In this document: in pieces, positions 32,922-49,550 of the stretch | How the letters are laid out: each line of letters begins with the position of its first letter | Numbering within the stretch: position 1 is the first letter of the stretch | NCBI GenBank assembly: GCA_000711775.1 | Contig: ARYC01001916.1 | Span: 20,209 to 84,208, forward strand | Reading direction: 5' to 3' | DNA length: 64,000 nt | From: Oxytricha trifallax | Taxonomy: Eukaryota > Ciliophora > Spirotrichea > Sporadotrichida > Oxytrichidae | Notes under the pieces: generated by a model | What the model saw: only the letters and a program-made list of their open reading frames with translations | What the model was told of the DNA's origin: nothing | Database searches by the model: none | Position numbers and translations under genes: made by a program

Positions 32922-33299
32922 GTTAACTTCAGTTCATTCTATTTAATGATGAATTTTTACACACGAAGTTAATTCCAATTTTTATTTACTTTCATATATC
33001 AAACAAAGCTGTTTAGAATTGTTCTGAGAAGGTAAGAAAAGTCATAATTATCATGAAAAGATTTAAGTTATAAGTATATGACATGCAAATATAAATTGAA
33101 GATAAAATAATAAGTGGATTAATAATAATAACATCATCGGTAAAATTTAATAAGTTAAAGAAAGTAGTGATTCATCGGATTTTCTAATTCAAAATAATAG
33201 ATAGATAATTGATCATGTTATTGCTTTAAAAAATAAATTTTAGCCCAAAATCGTAAATAATTAATTTTTAATGAGATTAATTTAAATTCAACAAGAATT
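32922..33299. other. Spacer between transporter C and the AMPK gene
   Basis: AT-rich; convergent 3' ends; nothing else recognised. Confidence 0.55.
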
Positions 33300-35802
<2,503 letters not shown>

Positions 35803-36805
35803 TATTAAAGTGCGAGATTATTTTAAAATTTAATTATAATTATTATAAATAGTTATAGCTTTAATTACAGCTGTAGAGAGAGAGAGGACATGCAATTTAA
35901 TTTAATTTCAAGAATAATATTATTCTACTTAAATCATACAGAGACTTTTTTCTTTGAAAAATGTGAGCTAGGATATTTTAGAGAATCTATCGAGATTGTT
36001 TTAAGGAATCTGATCAAAGTTATATATATGGTGCAAAATTTGACTAATATTTTAGCAAAAAATGTATATGAGATTTAAAATGCTATCAGTATAAATAACT
36101 AAAGAAAATTTTTACGAAAACTGATTCGTAATGATAAAACTAGCTTTATAAATTGCAAAATAAGCTTTATTCTAAAATTTTATTTCTTAAATGGAGTTGT
36201 ATTGGCATACTAAAATATACTTACAAGAGAATCTGTAAATGAACTTCTTTTGTTTTGGAGTTTCGTTTGGAATTTTTGGAAATAATGATCAAATAATAGC
36301 TAAAATTGAATATTTTACATAAGTAAGGCATATATCAGGATAAGTTTGATTAATAATATGTTTAAATTAATTAGTGGGTTTTAATTTCAATCAAAATTTA
36401 ACGACCCTTAATAATTCTAAATCAATTTATCAGCATTTATAATTTTTCTCTCAATAATTGCAGTATGATTTTAATATTTATATCGATTTGAATTCATTAG
36501 TTTATATTTAATATTAAAGATTCCATTGATAATAAGTAAGTTCACATTCTAACAAACATTTCTCATATCAATTTTGCACTCGCATTCAGGATCAGCATTT
36601 TTACTAATGTTGTCAAAAACATTACTTGGATGTGAATGCGATCCAATTCATGCTTAAATAAATGTAGGGACTATAATTAAGAAAGAGAAAACGTAATAAT
36701 ATTTAACATTAAGATAAAAAATTGAACGTATTTGCGTTTTATTAACATGATTAGATTTTAAAGTCCACATAAAATAACAAGAGTCATAACCATATTCGTA
36801 TAGAC
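35803..36805. other. AT-rich intergenic spacer, 1.0 kb
   Basis: Divergent promoter region between AMPK (minus) and SERBP1-like (plus). Short open frames are present but lack coding character. Confidence 0.55.
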
Positions 36806-38023
36806 ATGGCACAAAGATCAGGTATGTTCTCAGCTTTTGCTGATGATGATGATGAACCACAACAAAAGACTGTGCAACAGAAGAAGCCAGTCGCTCAGGT
36901 TCAACCAAAGGTACAAGAAAAGCCAAAGACCGCTAAGCCATTCAAGCAAGAAGATCTTGCTGATTTCGATGGTGTTACTGGTCCAGAATAAAGAGTCAGA
37001 GCCGAAAGAGGTGGCCGCGGTGGCAGAGGAGGCGAAAGAGGTGGCTTCAGAGGAGGCGACAGAGGTGGCAACAGAGGAGGCGACAGAGGTGGCTTCAGAG
37101 GTAGTCGCGGTGGTGCCAGAGGTGGCAGAGGCGAAAGAAGAGAAGGAGGTGAAATCAAAGAAGGCGAAGAAGGTCAAAGCAGAGGTGGATTCCGCGGTGG
37201 CAGAGGTGGCCGTGGTGAGAGAAGAGAAGGAGAAGAAGGTGCTCAAGAATTCAGAGGCCGTGGAAGAGGTGGCAGAGGCAGAGGTGCCAGACCACAAGGA
37301 GAAGAAGGTGCTGCCGTCGAAGGTGGTGATGAAGGTATTCTCTATATCCAAAGAAAGGAAAATGTTGATCATTCAGGCAAAGATGAACACTTCCAAGGAA
37401 AGAAGTCAGAGTAATGGCACCCATTCGATAGAAGATCAGGTACTGGCAGAGGTAGAGGTGTTGCCAAGGGAGGTCACGGTAAAGGTAACTGGGGCAAGAC
37501 TGAAGATGAAGTTGTCGCTGGTACTGAAACTACCCCTGTTGAAGAAGGCAAAGAGGAGACCACTCCAGTTGAAGGTGTTGAGGAGACTCCAAAGGAAGAG
37601 GTCGTCGAAGAAAGAAGACCAAGAGACGAAATTGTTGAGGAAGAAGAAGTGAAGGGTTAAACTCTTCAAGAATTCTTGGCTCAAAAGAAGTAAACTGCTT
37701 TCAAGAAGGAAGCCAGAAAGGCCGAAGCTGTCACCAAGACTGGCATTGAAAAGGTTGAGAAGCAAGCTGACAGAGTTCAACAAATCAACAGTACTCTTAA
37801 CAACAGAGATCTCTACGCCATCGGAAAGACTGAAGGTGCTGAACTCATGAGCTTCCAAGGTCAAGAAGACGAATACGTCGTCAGAGAAGATAGAAGAGGC
37901 GGTAGACGCGGTGGCAGAGGTGGTGCCAGAGGCGGTGCTAGAGGTGGTGCTCAAGGTGGTGCTAGACCAAGCAGAGGTGGCCAACTTAGAGTTGCTGAAG
38001 AAGACTTCCCAGTCTTGGGTTGA
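36806..38023 (+). CDS. SERBP1-like: SERBP1/HABP4/Stm1-like RGG-box RNA/ribosome-binding protein
   Basis: A 405-residue single exon without IES. Family features: an acidic N-terminus (MFSAFADDDDEPQ), long RGG/RG-rich tracts at about residues 65-170, the hallmark HPFDRRSGTGRGRGVAKGGHGKGNWG, and a QTLQEFLAQKKQ motif like the family's QTLEEW. A second RGG tract and a final VAEEDFPVLG end at TGA 38021-38023. Stm1/SERBP1 clamp idle 80S ribosomes and protect them; the same role is likely here. GC and codon use are higher than in the neighbours, as expected of an abundant protein with Gly/Arg repeats. Start ATG 36806 is the first ATG of the family-like N-terminus. Confidence 0.92.
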
Positions 38024-38992
38024 ACAGTGCAAGATTAAGTCAACAACAGTAACGATAATCAACAGCTTACTCGTTAGTTGAAAACAAACCAGGCACAGCA
38101 ATAAATAAACAAAAGTCAACTATGACCTGTCTATTGACTTGCTAAACTGTTTGTTAATTTTTTTTACTTTTATAGATATGGAAAGCATTCCCCTTCTAAA
38201 CTTTAGAGAAATCCTTTTAGAAACTAGACTTTTATCATTAAACTCCAAAACCCTCTAAATAAATTTAAACAATTTGAACACCAAATTATTTGTTGATACT
38301 ATCGAATGACTGATGTTATCATACACAAACCATACAGAGAAAGACGCAGTATAAATAGTAACACTGAGGAGAAGTAGGTCGCCAACAGGAGGGATCCTAA
38401 GCTGTCGCAAGATTTGCTTAGGTCTATGTCTTTCGCAAAAATACTATCTCTCTTGGATTTACTAATCCTTAGTTTATAAATGTATGTTGACTTAGTTATT
38501 GTATTAATTTCATATAAAAGTTTACGCAAATATATACTCACACATACCCTATAAACCTATTTTTATAATTTAAAATGAAATGGGTTTTATATGATACGAA
38601 ATTGAATTACTTTTTAGTTTCAAAATTAATATATTATTGTTACTTCTTAAGAAAGTTTACTCATGAGTAACATTATATAAACTCAATAATTTCTAATTCA
38701 ATCCAGATACTATACTTTATGTTGTTAAAATTTCAAGTTATCATGAATAAGAGTATGAATTAATGTTATGATTATTATATCAATCTTATGAAAGATATGA
38801 ATTGGACCCCCACCTCTCAAAGATATATTATTTGAAATTAAGAATAATTAGATGCTTTAATTTATCCGTTTATCCTTCTAGAATTATCCTTCTAATCATT
38901 ACTTATTATCAGAATTATCATGTAATTGCTTAATTTAAAAAATGACATAGCTAATTATTCCAAATAATTTAATCTCAGATTTATAATGAGCC
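38024..38992. other. Intergenic region between convergent genes
   Basis: Mostly AT-rich. A minus-strand open stretch at about 38300-38540 contains a hydrophobic run (SLLLATYFSSVLLFILRLSL) that could be a membrane segment, but without flanking exons I do not call a gene. Confidence 0.45.
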
Positions 38993-41488
38993 TCAGACTG
39001 CTCTGGCGTGACCAGTCTTTTTTATATGTGTAAAGAGGGCGTTTCTGGTTTCAAAGCCAGTCTAGCACACATTACAGAACAATGCAGGCTGCTTTTCCTC
39101 CTCGACTTTCTTCTGTTTCTTCTCTTTACGCTTGTCTCTTTTCTACTTTTTCAAGGTTTCCTTGTCCAGTTCTTCATCACTTTCCTCATCGCTTTTGTTC
39201 TCTTCTAGGTTCTTGGCAGGCTGTTTCTTCTATTTACTATCCTTTGACCCCTTGGTGTTAAGGGGTTTTGAATCTGTTGCTTACTTGGTGTCATCAGTAG
39301 CTTCTGTTGGTTACTCCTCAGTCTAATTCTGTTTCACCTCTTCAACTACTTCTTTCTTTTCCTCTTCCACTACTTTCTTAACTTCCTCCACTTAATCATT
39401 AGCGGTAACTACATCATCAGCAGTTTCTTTCTTTTCCTCTTCTTCGTTATCCTATTAATCATCAGCTTATTTTTCTTTTGTATTTAGATGCTCCTTTTTC
39501 TTTGATGGTTGTGGTTAACCCTTTTGTTTTTGAGTTTTTATCATCTCAGGCTGAGCTTAAGGTGGCTATTCTTTTTGATTCTTTCCACCTTTTTATGGCT
39601 TTTTCTGTTGCTACTATTGGATGAACTTTTCTTCTTCTTCGTCATCACTTTCCTTGCCTTTCTTCTTTTTCTTTCCTCCTTTTGTGTCTTTATTATATAA
39701 AGATGTTTTAATTTAGATGATCTATTTATGATGAGAAAGTCTGACAATTATCAATTGAAAATTCTAAAAATTGTTAATAAATAATATATAATTAAATTTT
39801 AGCAATAGCAGGTTGCTGATCTTTATCTTTGACACCGCCTGATATCTTCTCCAGTTTCTATATGAGTATTTCCTGCTCATCCTTGGGCATTTTCAAGAAT
39901 TACTGTTTGATTGTTTGAGGACCACCAGCTACTTTCTTAGCGCCTTTCTTGTCTTGTTCCTTGCTCTTCTTTTTAAGTTTATTCTTGCTCACATATTGTT
40001 CTTCCTCTTCTTCTTGCTTTTGAGTCTCTTCTTATTGTTTTTGTTTTAGAGTTTTATCATCTTGGTTACCATTGACCTTTTTGTCAGCTTCATCGTTTTC
40101 ATCATCATTCTATGGAGTAGTACTTTCCTCATCATCATTTTAGTTCTGTTTTTTATATAAAATAGTCAAATATTCTATATATAAAGTTATGTTTATTAGG
40201 TCTAGTCTTCTTTTTCTTTTAGTTCTCTAATTCCTCTAAGATTTTTCTTTTTTTCTCATTCTCTTCCTCTTCTTATTTAAAAATATAAATATCAATTGTT
40301 ATTCCATATAAATTTATATTATATCATAATTTTTATGCAAATTCTTATAGCTACTTAAGTCTTTCCTATTCTTCATAAATGAGTTTCTCAGTCTCCTCAT
40401 CCAAATTGACTTCACTCTTGAACTTATTATAGTTATCTTTGTGTTTCTTGCTTTACAAGTGATTCTCCATTTATTTCTCGTTTTTGAAGAATTTCTTGCA
40501 AATTCCACAATTGAATTCGTGTACAAGCACCTCTTCATAGTTCCCTTCTGCCAGAGCTTTTTCTTCTTCCTTCGCGTATTAGAGTGCTTTATAAATATAA
40601 AATAAAATTTTCAAGCTATGTCCTCTCTATACTTGCGAAGGCGTTCTTAGTCTTCAGCTCTCTTCTTGGCGAGTTCTTCTTCTTTTTGCTGTCTCTTGGC
40701 CTCCTTTTCTCTCTGCTCTTGTATCTTAAACTTCTAATACCTCACATCACGCTTTCTTACGTATTCTACCAGCTATATGACCAAATCGTTGAACTCCTTG
40801 CGTTCTTTACTGCGCTCTTTGGTGTTTTCTTTCTCTATTAGTCTCTTTACTTGGCGATTAGGGGCGTGGTTTGGGTTGTACTTATCTGCATAGGTAAACT
40901 ATTTGAGGGTTGAGAAGTGCACCCAATGCTCATAAAATCTGAAAACCTCCTCCGCACAAGAATCCTGATCACCAAAGTACGGGGCTTAATAATGATCCTA
41001 ACCCACTTCTTCCTCATCCTCCTCTTCTTTGTCGAGTTTGCGGAATAAATCCTAGTACACCTTGTAAAAGTTATTTTCCTTCTTTTTATCATAGCCACTG
41101 TAGCAACTCTAATTGAAGAATGGCCAGAGATCTGACTTGGTCAAATACTCAAAATCTTCCTCCTTCATTTCTTCATGTTCCTTGCCACTGAGAATTTGTT
41201 CTTTGTGCGAATCGTACCACGCTCGCTCATTAGGGTCTGAGAGTACGGTATATGCCTCACTGACTGCCTAAAATTTCTCTGTTGTGTCCTCCTCCTTGTT
41301 TTTATCTGGATGCCATTTTAAAGCCGACTTTTTATACCCCTATAGATAAACATTAGTTGCTGTTGGTAGTAACAAAGATTTGGAATAAAGTAAATCAATA
41401 AGTTTATGCCTACCCTTTCTATGTCTTTTTGAGTTGCTGTTTCGTCAACTCCCAGTACCTCATAGTAACAAGTTTTAAGTTTGGACAT
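38993..41488 (-). CDS. DNAJC21: DNAJC21/Jjj1-like J-domain protein
   Basis: A J-protein of late 60S ribosome biogenesis that stimulates Hsp70 to release Arx1 from pre-60S. Start ATG 41488: CYYEVLGVDETATQKDIER, an intron, then GYKKSALKWHPDKN with the HPD motif, FQAVSEAYTVLSDPNERAWYD and DLWPFF. A middle region YADKYNPNHAPNRQVKRLIEKENTK is the conserved Jjj1 block, followed by charged coiled coil. Then come a U1-type C2H2 finger (CGICKKFFKNEKQMENHLQSKKH), a long E/K-rich acidic region with several introns, and a C-terminal C2H2 finger (CNVCQTGFETRNALFTHIKKTGH). Stop TGA 38993-38995. Domain order and both zinc fingers match the family exactly. Confidence 0.92.
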
Positions 41489-42412
41489 TTTTTACCCGAC
41501 TTATAAATTAATAATAGACTTTGTATTTATTATAAAAAATATTTGACTATTTATACTTAATTTGTTAAATAAAAACAATCGCTATAATTTTTACGCTTGC
41601 TTGTGTAAAATTACTGTAAATTACTAAATTAATAAAATATTATTCTACGACTTTTTATTTTTAGTGATTGTACGAAGATTATAATCTTCATTTAAGCAGC
41701 AAAAATGAAATTTGCTTTATTTTTTATGGTTTAAGTTAATTGTAACTTATAATTATTTCCACATAATCCCCCCCCTAATTAATCTATAATTTTTCTATAT
41801 TTAGATTAATTAATATTTTATAGTAATTTTTAATGCTAAAATCTGAGATTAATGAATGGATTAATATAATCATATACTTATTCACTCCTCTGGGTTATTT
41901 ATGATTAAAATACTTATAAAATTAATTATAAAATTGCTGCTTCTAAATAAAAAAATGTCTACATATCATAAAGATAAAAATATTTCAGATTTTTACTTGC
42001 TTTAAGAAGAACTTTTAAATATATGCGAATTACTATTACGATTGAAATGTATAAAAATTGAATTTAAATAATTTAAATTATTAATAAATTATATTTTTAA
42101 ACTTGGAAGGTAGGAAATTCATATAATTATTGTAATTTTTAAAATGTATTGACAATAAATATGGAATTTGAGGAGGATAGAAATCTATAAAATTTATTAT
42201 TTTTATGCCAATAGAATTTTTAATAAAATTATTTTAAAGAATTTATATTTTCAAAACCTAGATTTTCTTATTTTGTATAATTTTAATTTGATAAATTTAA
42301 TTTTGTCAAATTTTAGAAAATTTCATGAATATGATTAAGTTAAGGGTTTAATAATAATAATTTTATTTTACTTTTAAGTAATTTATTAAGATAATATCTC
42401 CCTCATATGTAA
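41489..42412. other. AT-rich spacer upstream of the CaMK-like kinase
   Basis: No gene recognised. The missing first exon or segment of the kinase might lie here (an ATG at 42161 begins MEFEEDRNL), but I cannot link it. A C-run (ATCCCCCCCCTAAT) is at 41766-41779. Confidence 0.5.
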
Positions 42413-43897
<1,485 letters not shown>

Positions 43898-44551
43898 ACA
43901 TTTCAATAAATACTTTCACACTTTTGATGGGAAAAAATTATTTCATTCATATCTATAACTTGTTATAAATAAACCTAAATTATTTAAAATAAAACTAAAG
44001 AAAATACATCAATAATAGTTTATAAATATACCCATTATTCTTTTTATGAAAGTGTATTCTAATGTGCATTAAATACTATTCAGATACATATTTAGAGACA
44101 TCATTAAATAATTCATGCAAGCTTGCTTACTCAACTTTTACCTAAATTTAATTCACTCATATAAATATAATAATATTATTCATATTTACACAGTGATATA
44201 TGAGTATCATTTTAGAATTGAAGAAAAATTATGATTATTTATATATTTGTAATTATAAAAAATATTATATAATTTGTAATGGCTTAAAAACTCACTTAGA
44301 TGGGTAAATTTATAAATCTTTATTGCTTAATTGGATATTTTAAATAAAATATTGATATTTTTATTCTATTTAAAATGTTAAAATTATTGGATTATTTTAC
44401 AATATAACTCAAAGGTTTTGCCCTCTCTAGACCGCTTAACCTCCCATTTTATGGTAATTTAACAATATATTAAAAAATTTAAAGTAATAAAGAATGCTGT
44501 TTAATTACCCACAGAGAGGAATCATAATTTATAATAAGAAAAATGTAATTA
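43898..44551. other. AT-rich spacer
   Basis: No gene seen between the kinase stop and the CK2 gene. Confidence 0.55.
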
Positions 44552-46225
44552 ATGAATAATAATTAATAAATAAATAAAGAAACTTAAAATGGTGTCAATG
44601 GAGCAGTTAGTCATTCACAAATAACATATCAAAAAAATTTTTATCTCAGCAATAATTACCAGCAGGAGCGGCGACGTTAGTAGAATGAGACCTCAAGAGA
44701 CACTGGAAAAAAATGGGAACAACTAAGTAGGTGTTGGCAGATGGAGCAGAGTATGAAGGATTTTGGAAAGATGACACAGTTGATTCTGGATTCCATTTCT
44801 GTTGTTTTTTATACTAATACTTATTATTAAAATTCATTTTCATTTTAAATTATACATTTCCACTTATTTACTCATAAATGTTTAAGTTTGGAAATGCAAT
44901 AGAGATACTGAAGGAAAAAGGTGGTTCTATTGTTGGCAATAAATCTCTCTCAACATCAGTAGATGGAGTTCAAAAGAAGAAAAAAATAGAAAGTGATGCT
45001 TTTCTCCCAAGACAATATGCTAATTCAATTTTTTACGCTTCATTTGGTATTTATTGTGTTTTTATTACAATTAAAATTTAACAATTGTGAGGCATTTTAA
45101 AACATTGGGATAGTTTATGTTTTTATTAATTTAATCTAATGTATGTACAGAGCACCCATAGGAATACTCAGACTACGAGAATGCAGAGATACAATTTGGT
45201 TTTCAAGACGATTATGAAATTAGCTCAAAGCTTGGCAGAGGAAGATATTCCGAAGTTTTTAAGGGAGTTAATCTGTTAACCAATGAAATTGATGTCATCA
45301 AAATACTCAAGCCAGGTAATTATTCCATCAAAAGTAAATAATCTCAATTTTATAGTAAAACGAGCTAAAATTAAGAGAGAGATTAAAATATTGGAAACAT
45401 TAAAAGGGCATCCATATATTATAAACCTGCTTGACTATATAGTGGATCCATCTACTAAGACTCCTACTCTGGTAAGATTTATCAATAATGCTTATTACTT
45501 GTTATTCCTAGATATTAGAGTATGTGGAATGTATAGATTTCAGAACTTTATATCCAGTCCTCACAAAAAACGACATTAAGCTTTATATTTACTAGATATT
45601 ACGAGCTCTGGAGTATGCTCATTCGAAGGGTGTTATTCATAGAGACATAAAACCTGGTAATGTACTAATTAATCATGAGAAAAAAATTGTAAAAGTTGCA
45701 GATTGGGGTCTCGCAGATTTCTACATTCCACATAAAAGTTACAATGTGAGAGTAGCTTCGAGGTACTTTAAGGGGCCTGAGTTACTAATTGGTTTGAATG
45801 AATATGACTATCAGCTGGACATATGGAGTGTGGGATGTATGCTGGCAGGTATGATGCTTGCAAGAGAGCCGTTTTTTAAAGGAGTCGATAATAATGACTA
45901 GTTGATTAAAATTGCTAAAGTTTTAGGAACATAACCAATATACTCTTATTGCGATAAGTTTGGAATCGAGCTAACACCATATTTCCAAGAGAATCTATAA
46001 AAGTACGTCTTATCCGTGTGAAAGATTTTGATTGTTAATTTTGTTTATAGTTACAAAACAAAACCTTGGGACCGATTTATGAATCCTCAAAATGACAAAC
46101 TTATAGATGAAAATGGTTTCGATTTATTGAATCAACTCTTAACTATTGATCACAGTGAAAGAATTACAGCTTCAGAGGCATTAATGCATCCTTATTTTAG
46201 AAATATAAGCATGAATTAATTCTGA
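44552..46225 (+). CDS. CSNK2A-like: Casein kinase 2 catalytic (alpha) subunit with N-terminal extension
   Basis: Kinase core nearly family-perfect: [77 protein letters not shown] (the CK2-specific DWG in place of DFG), [28 protein letters not shown] and [17 protein letters not shown]. The family start would be near EHPQEY, but the frame continues upstream without a stop through [12 protein letters not shown] and [17 protein letters not shown]. Across an IES (44770-44894) it reaches MNNNQQINKETQNG at ATG 44552, giving an unusual Q/N-rich, helical extension of about 120 residues. Introns lie at about 45049-45149, 45315-45354, 45472-45512 and 46001-46050. Stop TGA 46223-46225. Confidence 0.9.
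44770..44894 (+). other. IES in the CK2 gene, pointer TTTGGAAA
   Basis: TTTGGAAA at 44762-44769 and 44887-44894 in identical codon phase. Excision of 125 bp gives [19 protein letters not shown]. Confidence 0.75.
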
Positions 46226-46370
46226 TTTTAATTGATTGAAATAAAAAGTATGAACAAACAATAATAAATACATTTTAAAGCATTTGTTCTAATGCTACAT
46301 TGACTGATAAAATAAAGAATCTATTAAGATAAAATCATATAATATAAGTTTTATAATCAATAACAAAATT

Positions 46371-49351
46371 ATGTCAAACGTAGGCCAGAATTAATTTTAA
46401 AACTCCTCGTCTTAAAACCCATTTCAAAACTCCATGATGTAATCCTAAGCAAGTACATCTCCCCATACTCAATCCCAGAACCCCTTACCCCAAGGTAGAC
46501 CCTCAAACCTCTTTGGGTCTGTGATGAGTTAATCCGGTAATATCACTCTTTTAACATTAGATTCCTCAAAGTTTTTGAATTCTGGAATTGTTTGGAAGCG
46601 AGGGATGTTCAAGAGGTACAATAACAAGTATCACATGATTGTAGAGGACACATTCCTGAGATATGGAAAGATAGCAAAATAGAAAATACATACTATTGAC
46701 CTTAAAGAGGGAGTTACAGTCATTGCTGATTCTAAGAACAATAAAGGATTCAAAGTTAAGTCAAGCAGGAAATATCTTCATCTTAGATGTGATAATCAAT
46801 TGGACAGAGATAACTCTAATTATTCATAAATTATATTATTTTAATTTAACTGGGTAAGAATCTTGAATGAGATCACAGAGAGATACAAAGATAACAACTA
46901 AAATAATTCTTCTCCTAAAGAAAACAATATGTTTGTTTAAACTCCATAAACCTCGCAAAAGCTTCCATCAGCTCGCAAGAGTGAAGGCCCAAGGACCTAA
47001 AACCCCTTTATCGAAAAAAGAAAATTAACGATGATTTATTAAATAGAATGTAAATTGAAAACAGTGTAATCTTAATCCTAAAATTTAATTAAGTAAATTT
47101 CTATAAATTTGTAAGAATAGTATAAATATTTTTACTTTAAGCATGTAAAGGATATTCTATTTAATAATTGATCTTTATTACCTACGAAACCAATTAGACT
47201 CAAGGGTTTTACACACTTATGGAGATATCTGAAATTCTCAAGGACAGAAATAGTGATTTAAACAGAGCAATGGAGACAAACGAGAAAGTATTCATTGAAT
47301 TCGAAAAAGAAATCAAAATCTTATAGAACGAATAAGATGTCAGGAGATAAAAAGAGCGTATTGATCATATAATACAGGCTTCAAAGTAAATCAAAAAGGC
47401 TTAAGGTCATTTGTTTGAAATTATCTCAAAGACCAACAAGAGACTCTACGAGATAGCAGAATAGATTGCAGTAAAATAGATATAGCAAGATCCCATGGAG
47501 TTCATCAGAAAAGAATCAGTAATGCTGCAGCCTGGGGAGCTAAAGTTCGGAAGGGATAAAAGTATGAAGAACGACGAATTTCATTCCTTCGAAGATGAAA
47601 GCTAGCTTTAGACATCAAGTAAAATCAATGCTAAGATGGAAGGTAAAACAAAGGTCTTCGAGATGAACCAAAATTAGCTTTAGCTTCAAGAAGAACTTAA
47701 ATAAAGAAATTCAGATCCTAACGACGAAGTTGTGGTCACAGAGGGCCTTGACGATGTATTTCATGATGCCAACGATTTCTTCCCCTCTGAATCAGTCTTA
47801 GTAACAGGAGGAGCTTAAAGAATGACTTATAGATAGTCTACTAAAATTTAAGGGGGCTAAAATGGCAATTTAAATCTAGAGGAATCAAAAGAATTTGAAG
47901 AAGATGACCCTCCTGAAAGAAATGTTTTACCATATTTTAAAGACCCTAAAACAAAGATTAGTATTTGGACGATTTTGAAAGATTCATTAGGGAAAGATAT
48001 TTCAAAACTGTCTGTCCCAGTTTACTTTAACGATCCTTAAAATATTCTATAAAAATGTGCTACTTCTTAAGAGTATACTGATATCCTAGAAACAGCTCTC
48101 TAACAAAAAGAGTTTATCAGAAGATTAGCTTATGTCGGGGTATATTCTACAACATTATTGGCAAATATTGAAAGAAATTCGACAAAACCATTCAACCCTC
48201 TCTTAGGAGAGACTTTTGAATTTGTTAATGACAAAATTCAATTTGTTGCTGAATAAGTTTCCCATCATCCCCCTGTAACAGCTTTTCACTGTGAAGGCAA
48301 AGCTGGTTACAAGATATGGAGTAACAATAAAGCCAAGTCTAAATTTACTGGAAAAAGTTTGAATTTTATTCAACAATGCAGAATATATAATAAGGGGATT
48401 TCTAAACGAAATCTTATTTTAAAATATATTGTATGTTGAACTCACTGCTTACAAAGAAATTTATGAAATTTAGCAGCCAGTGATTAGCGCTCATAATTTA
48501 ATCCTGGGTACACCTTACGTAGATATAGGTGGGAAAAGTATAATAAGATGCATAAACAAAGAACATGAATAGGAATATGTGGAATTAGAATATCACAAAA
48601 GAGGCTGGAGTGCATCAAGTGCCTTCAAAATTGATGGAGATGTTTATAGTTCCAAGAAAGAAATACCTTACAGAATTGAAGGGAAATGGAGCGAAAAGCT
48701 TTACCTTATTAACAATAAAACTGGTCAGAAAGATTGCGTTTGGACTAAAAATCCCTATCCAGAGAATTGGGAGTATATGTATGGCCTGACCTAGTTTGGT
48801 CTGTAAATGAATTACTTCCCTAATTTTATGCATAAAGTTGTTCCTCCAACAGATACAAGGAGAAGACCCGATCAGAGAGCACTTGAAAATGGAGACATGA
48901 AAAATGCGAGCTCAGAAAAGAATAGACTTGAAGAGAAATAGAGAGCTGTTAGAAGATATAAGGGTTATTATATTAAATATTAAAAAATCTATTATCATTT
49001 GTACTTTTTTTATGTTTGCAATTAAATTCATATAAAATATATTCATATTAACTGATTCAAATAATTAAATCTAATTTATCTTGATAATTATTAATCCCTT
49101 CCCTTAAGATACTAGGAAAAGAATAATATACTTCACAAACCAGTTTATTTCGAAGAGAAATTCTTATAATACTTTGTTTTTTATGAATGTAAAAATTCAA
49201 CCCAGAAGACAATTAGATGTACTTTGTGTATAACTACACATACTTCGAAAAAGATAGAAAAGACAAGACCTGGAATCGTTTGCCAGATTTATACAGCGAA
49301 TAATTGCCACCTGAAGTAGAGTAATTTGAAAAATCTAGAGCTACAAAGTGA
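46371..49351 (+). CDS. Oxysterol-binding protein 1 (PH domain plus ORD)
   Basis: A lipid-transfer protein moving sterol/phosphoinositide at membrane contacts. Start ATG 46371, Q/S/N-rich leader, PH domain ([20 protein letters not shown] ... [12 protein letters not shown], across an IES at 46816-46851), then a coiled-coil/linker region with an acidic FFAT-like patch ([15 protein letters not shown]; a VAP-binding role is inference). The ORD follows: [40 protein letters not shown], the family fingerprint [64 protein letters not shown]. Stop TGA 49349-49351. Other inserts (about 47040-47190, 48350-48430, 48970-49110, 49190-49230) break the frame and are introns or IESs that I did not define exactly. 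Confidence 0.9.
46816..46851 (+). other. Short IES (36 bp) in the PH domain, pointer TAACT
   Basis: TAACT at 46811-46815 and 46847-46851. Excision joins DRDN to [12 protein letters not shown], completing the PH-domain C-terminal helix with its tryptophan. Confidence 0.75.
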
Positions 49352-49550
49352 AAATATTAATATATATCATAGTGTTTTACATTTCGATTTCTATCGTTAG
49401 CTTTATAGTTGAAACTACTCTACGTTGAATATTTAAACTTAAGTTTATGCAAGGTACTAAAAATAAATTAGAAAAGTCTCTTGAGTCCTTAGAATTTTAA
49501 AATAATTAATTTTCCGGTAATTAGTATATTAGCAAAGTAATTATTTAAAC

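Noticed and set aside
36830..38119. Long open frames on both strands over the RGG-coding gene
   Set aside because: They are shadows caused by the repetitive GC-rich codons; only the plus frame from 36806 gives the SERBP1/Stm1 motifs.
38299..38541. Minus-strand ORF with a putative membrane helix
   Set aside because: No family similarity, no supporting neighbouring exon, and situated between convergent 3' ends; left as spacer.
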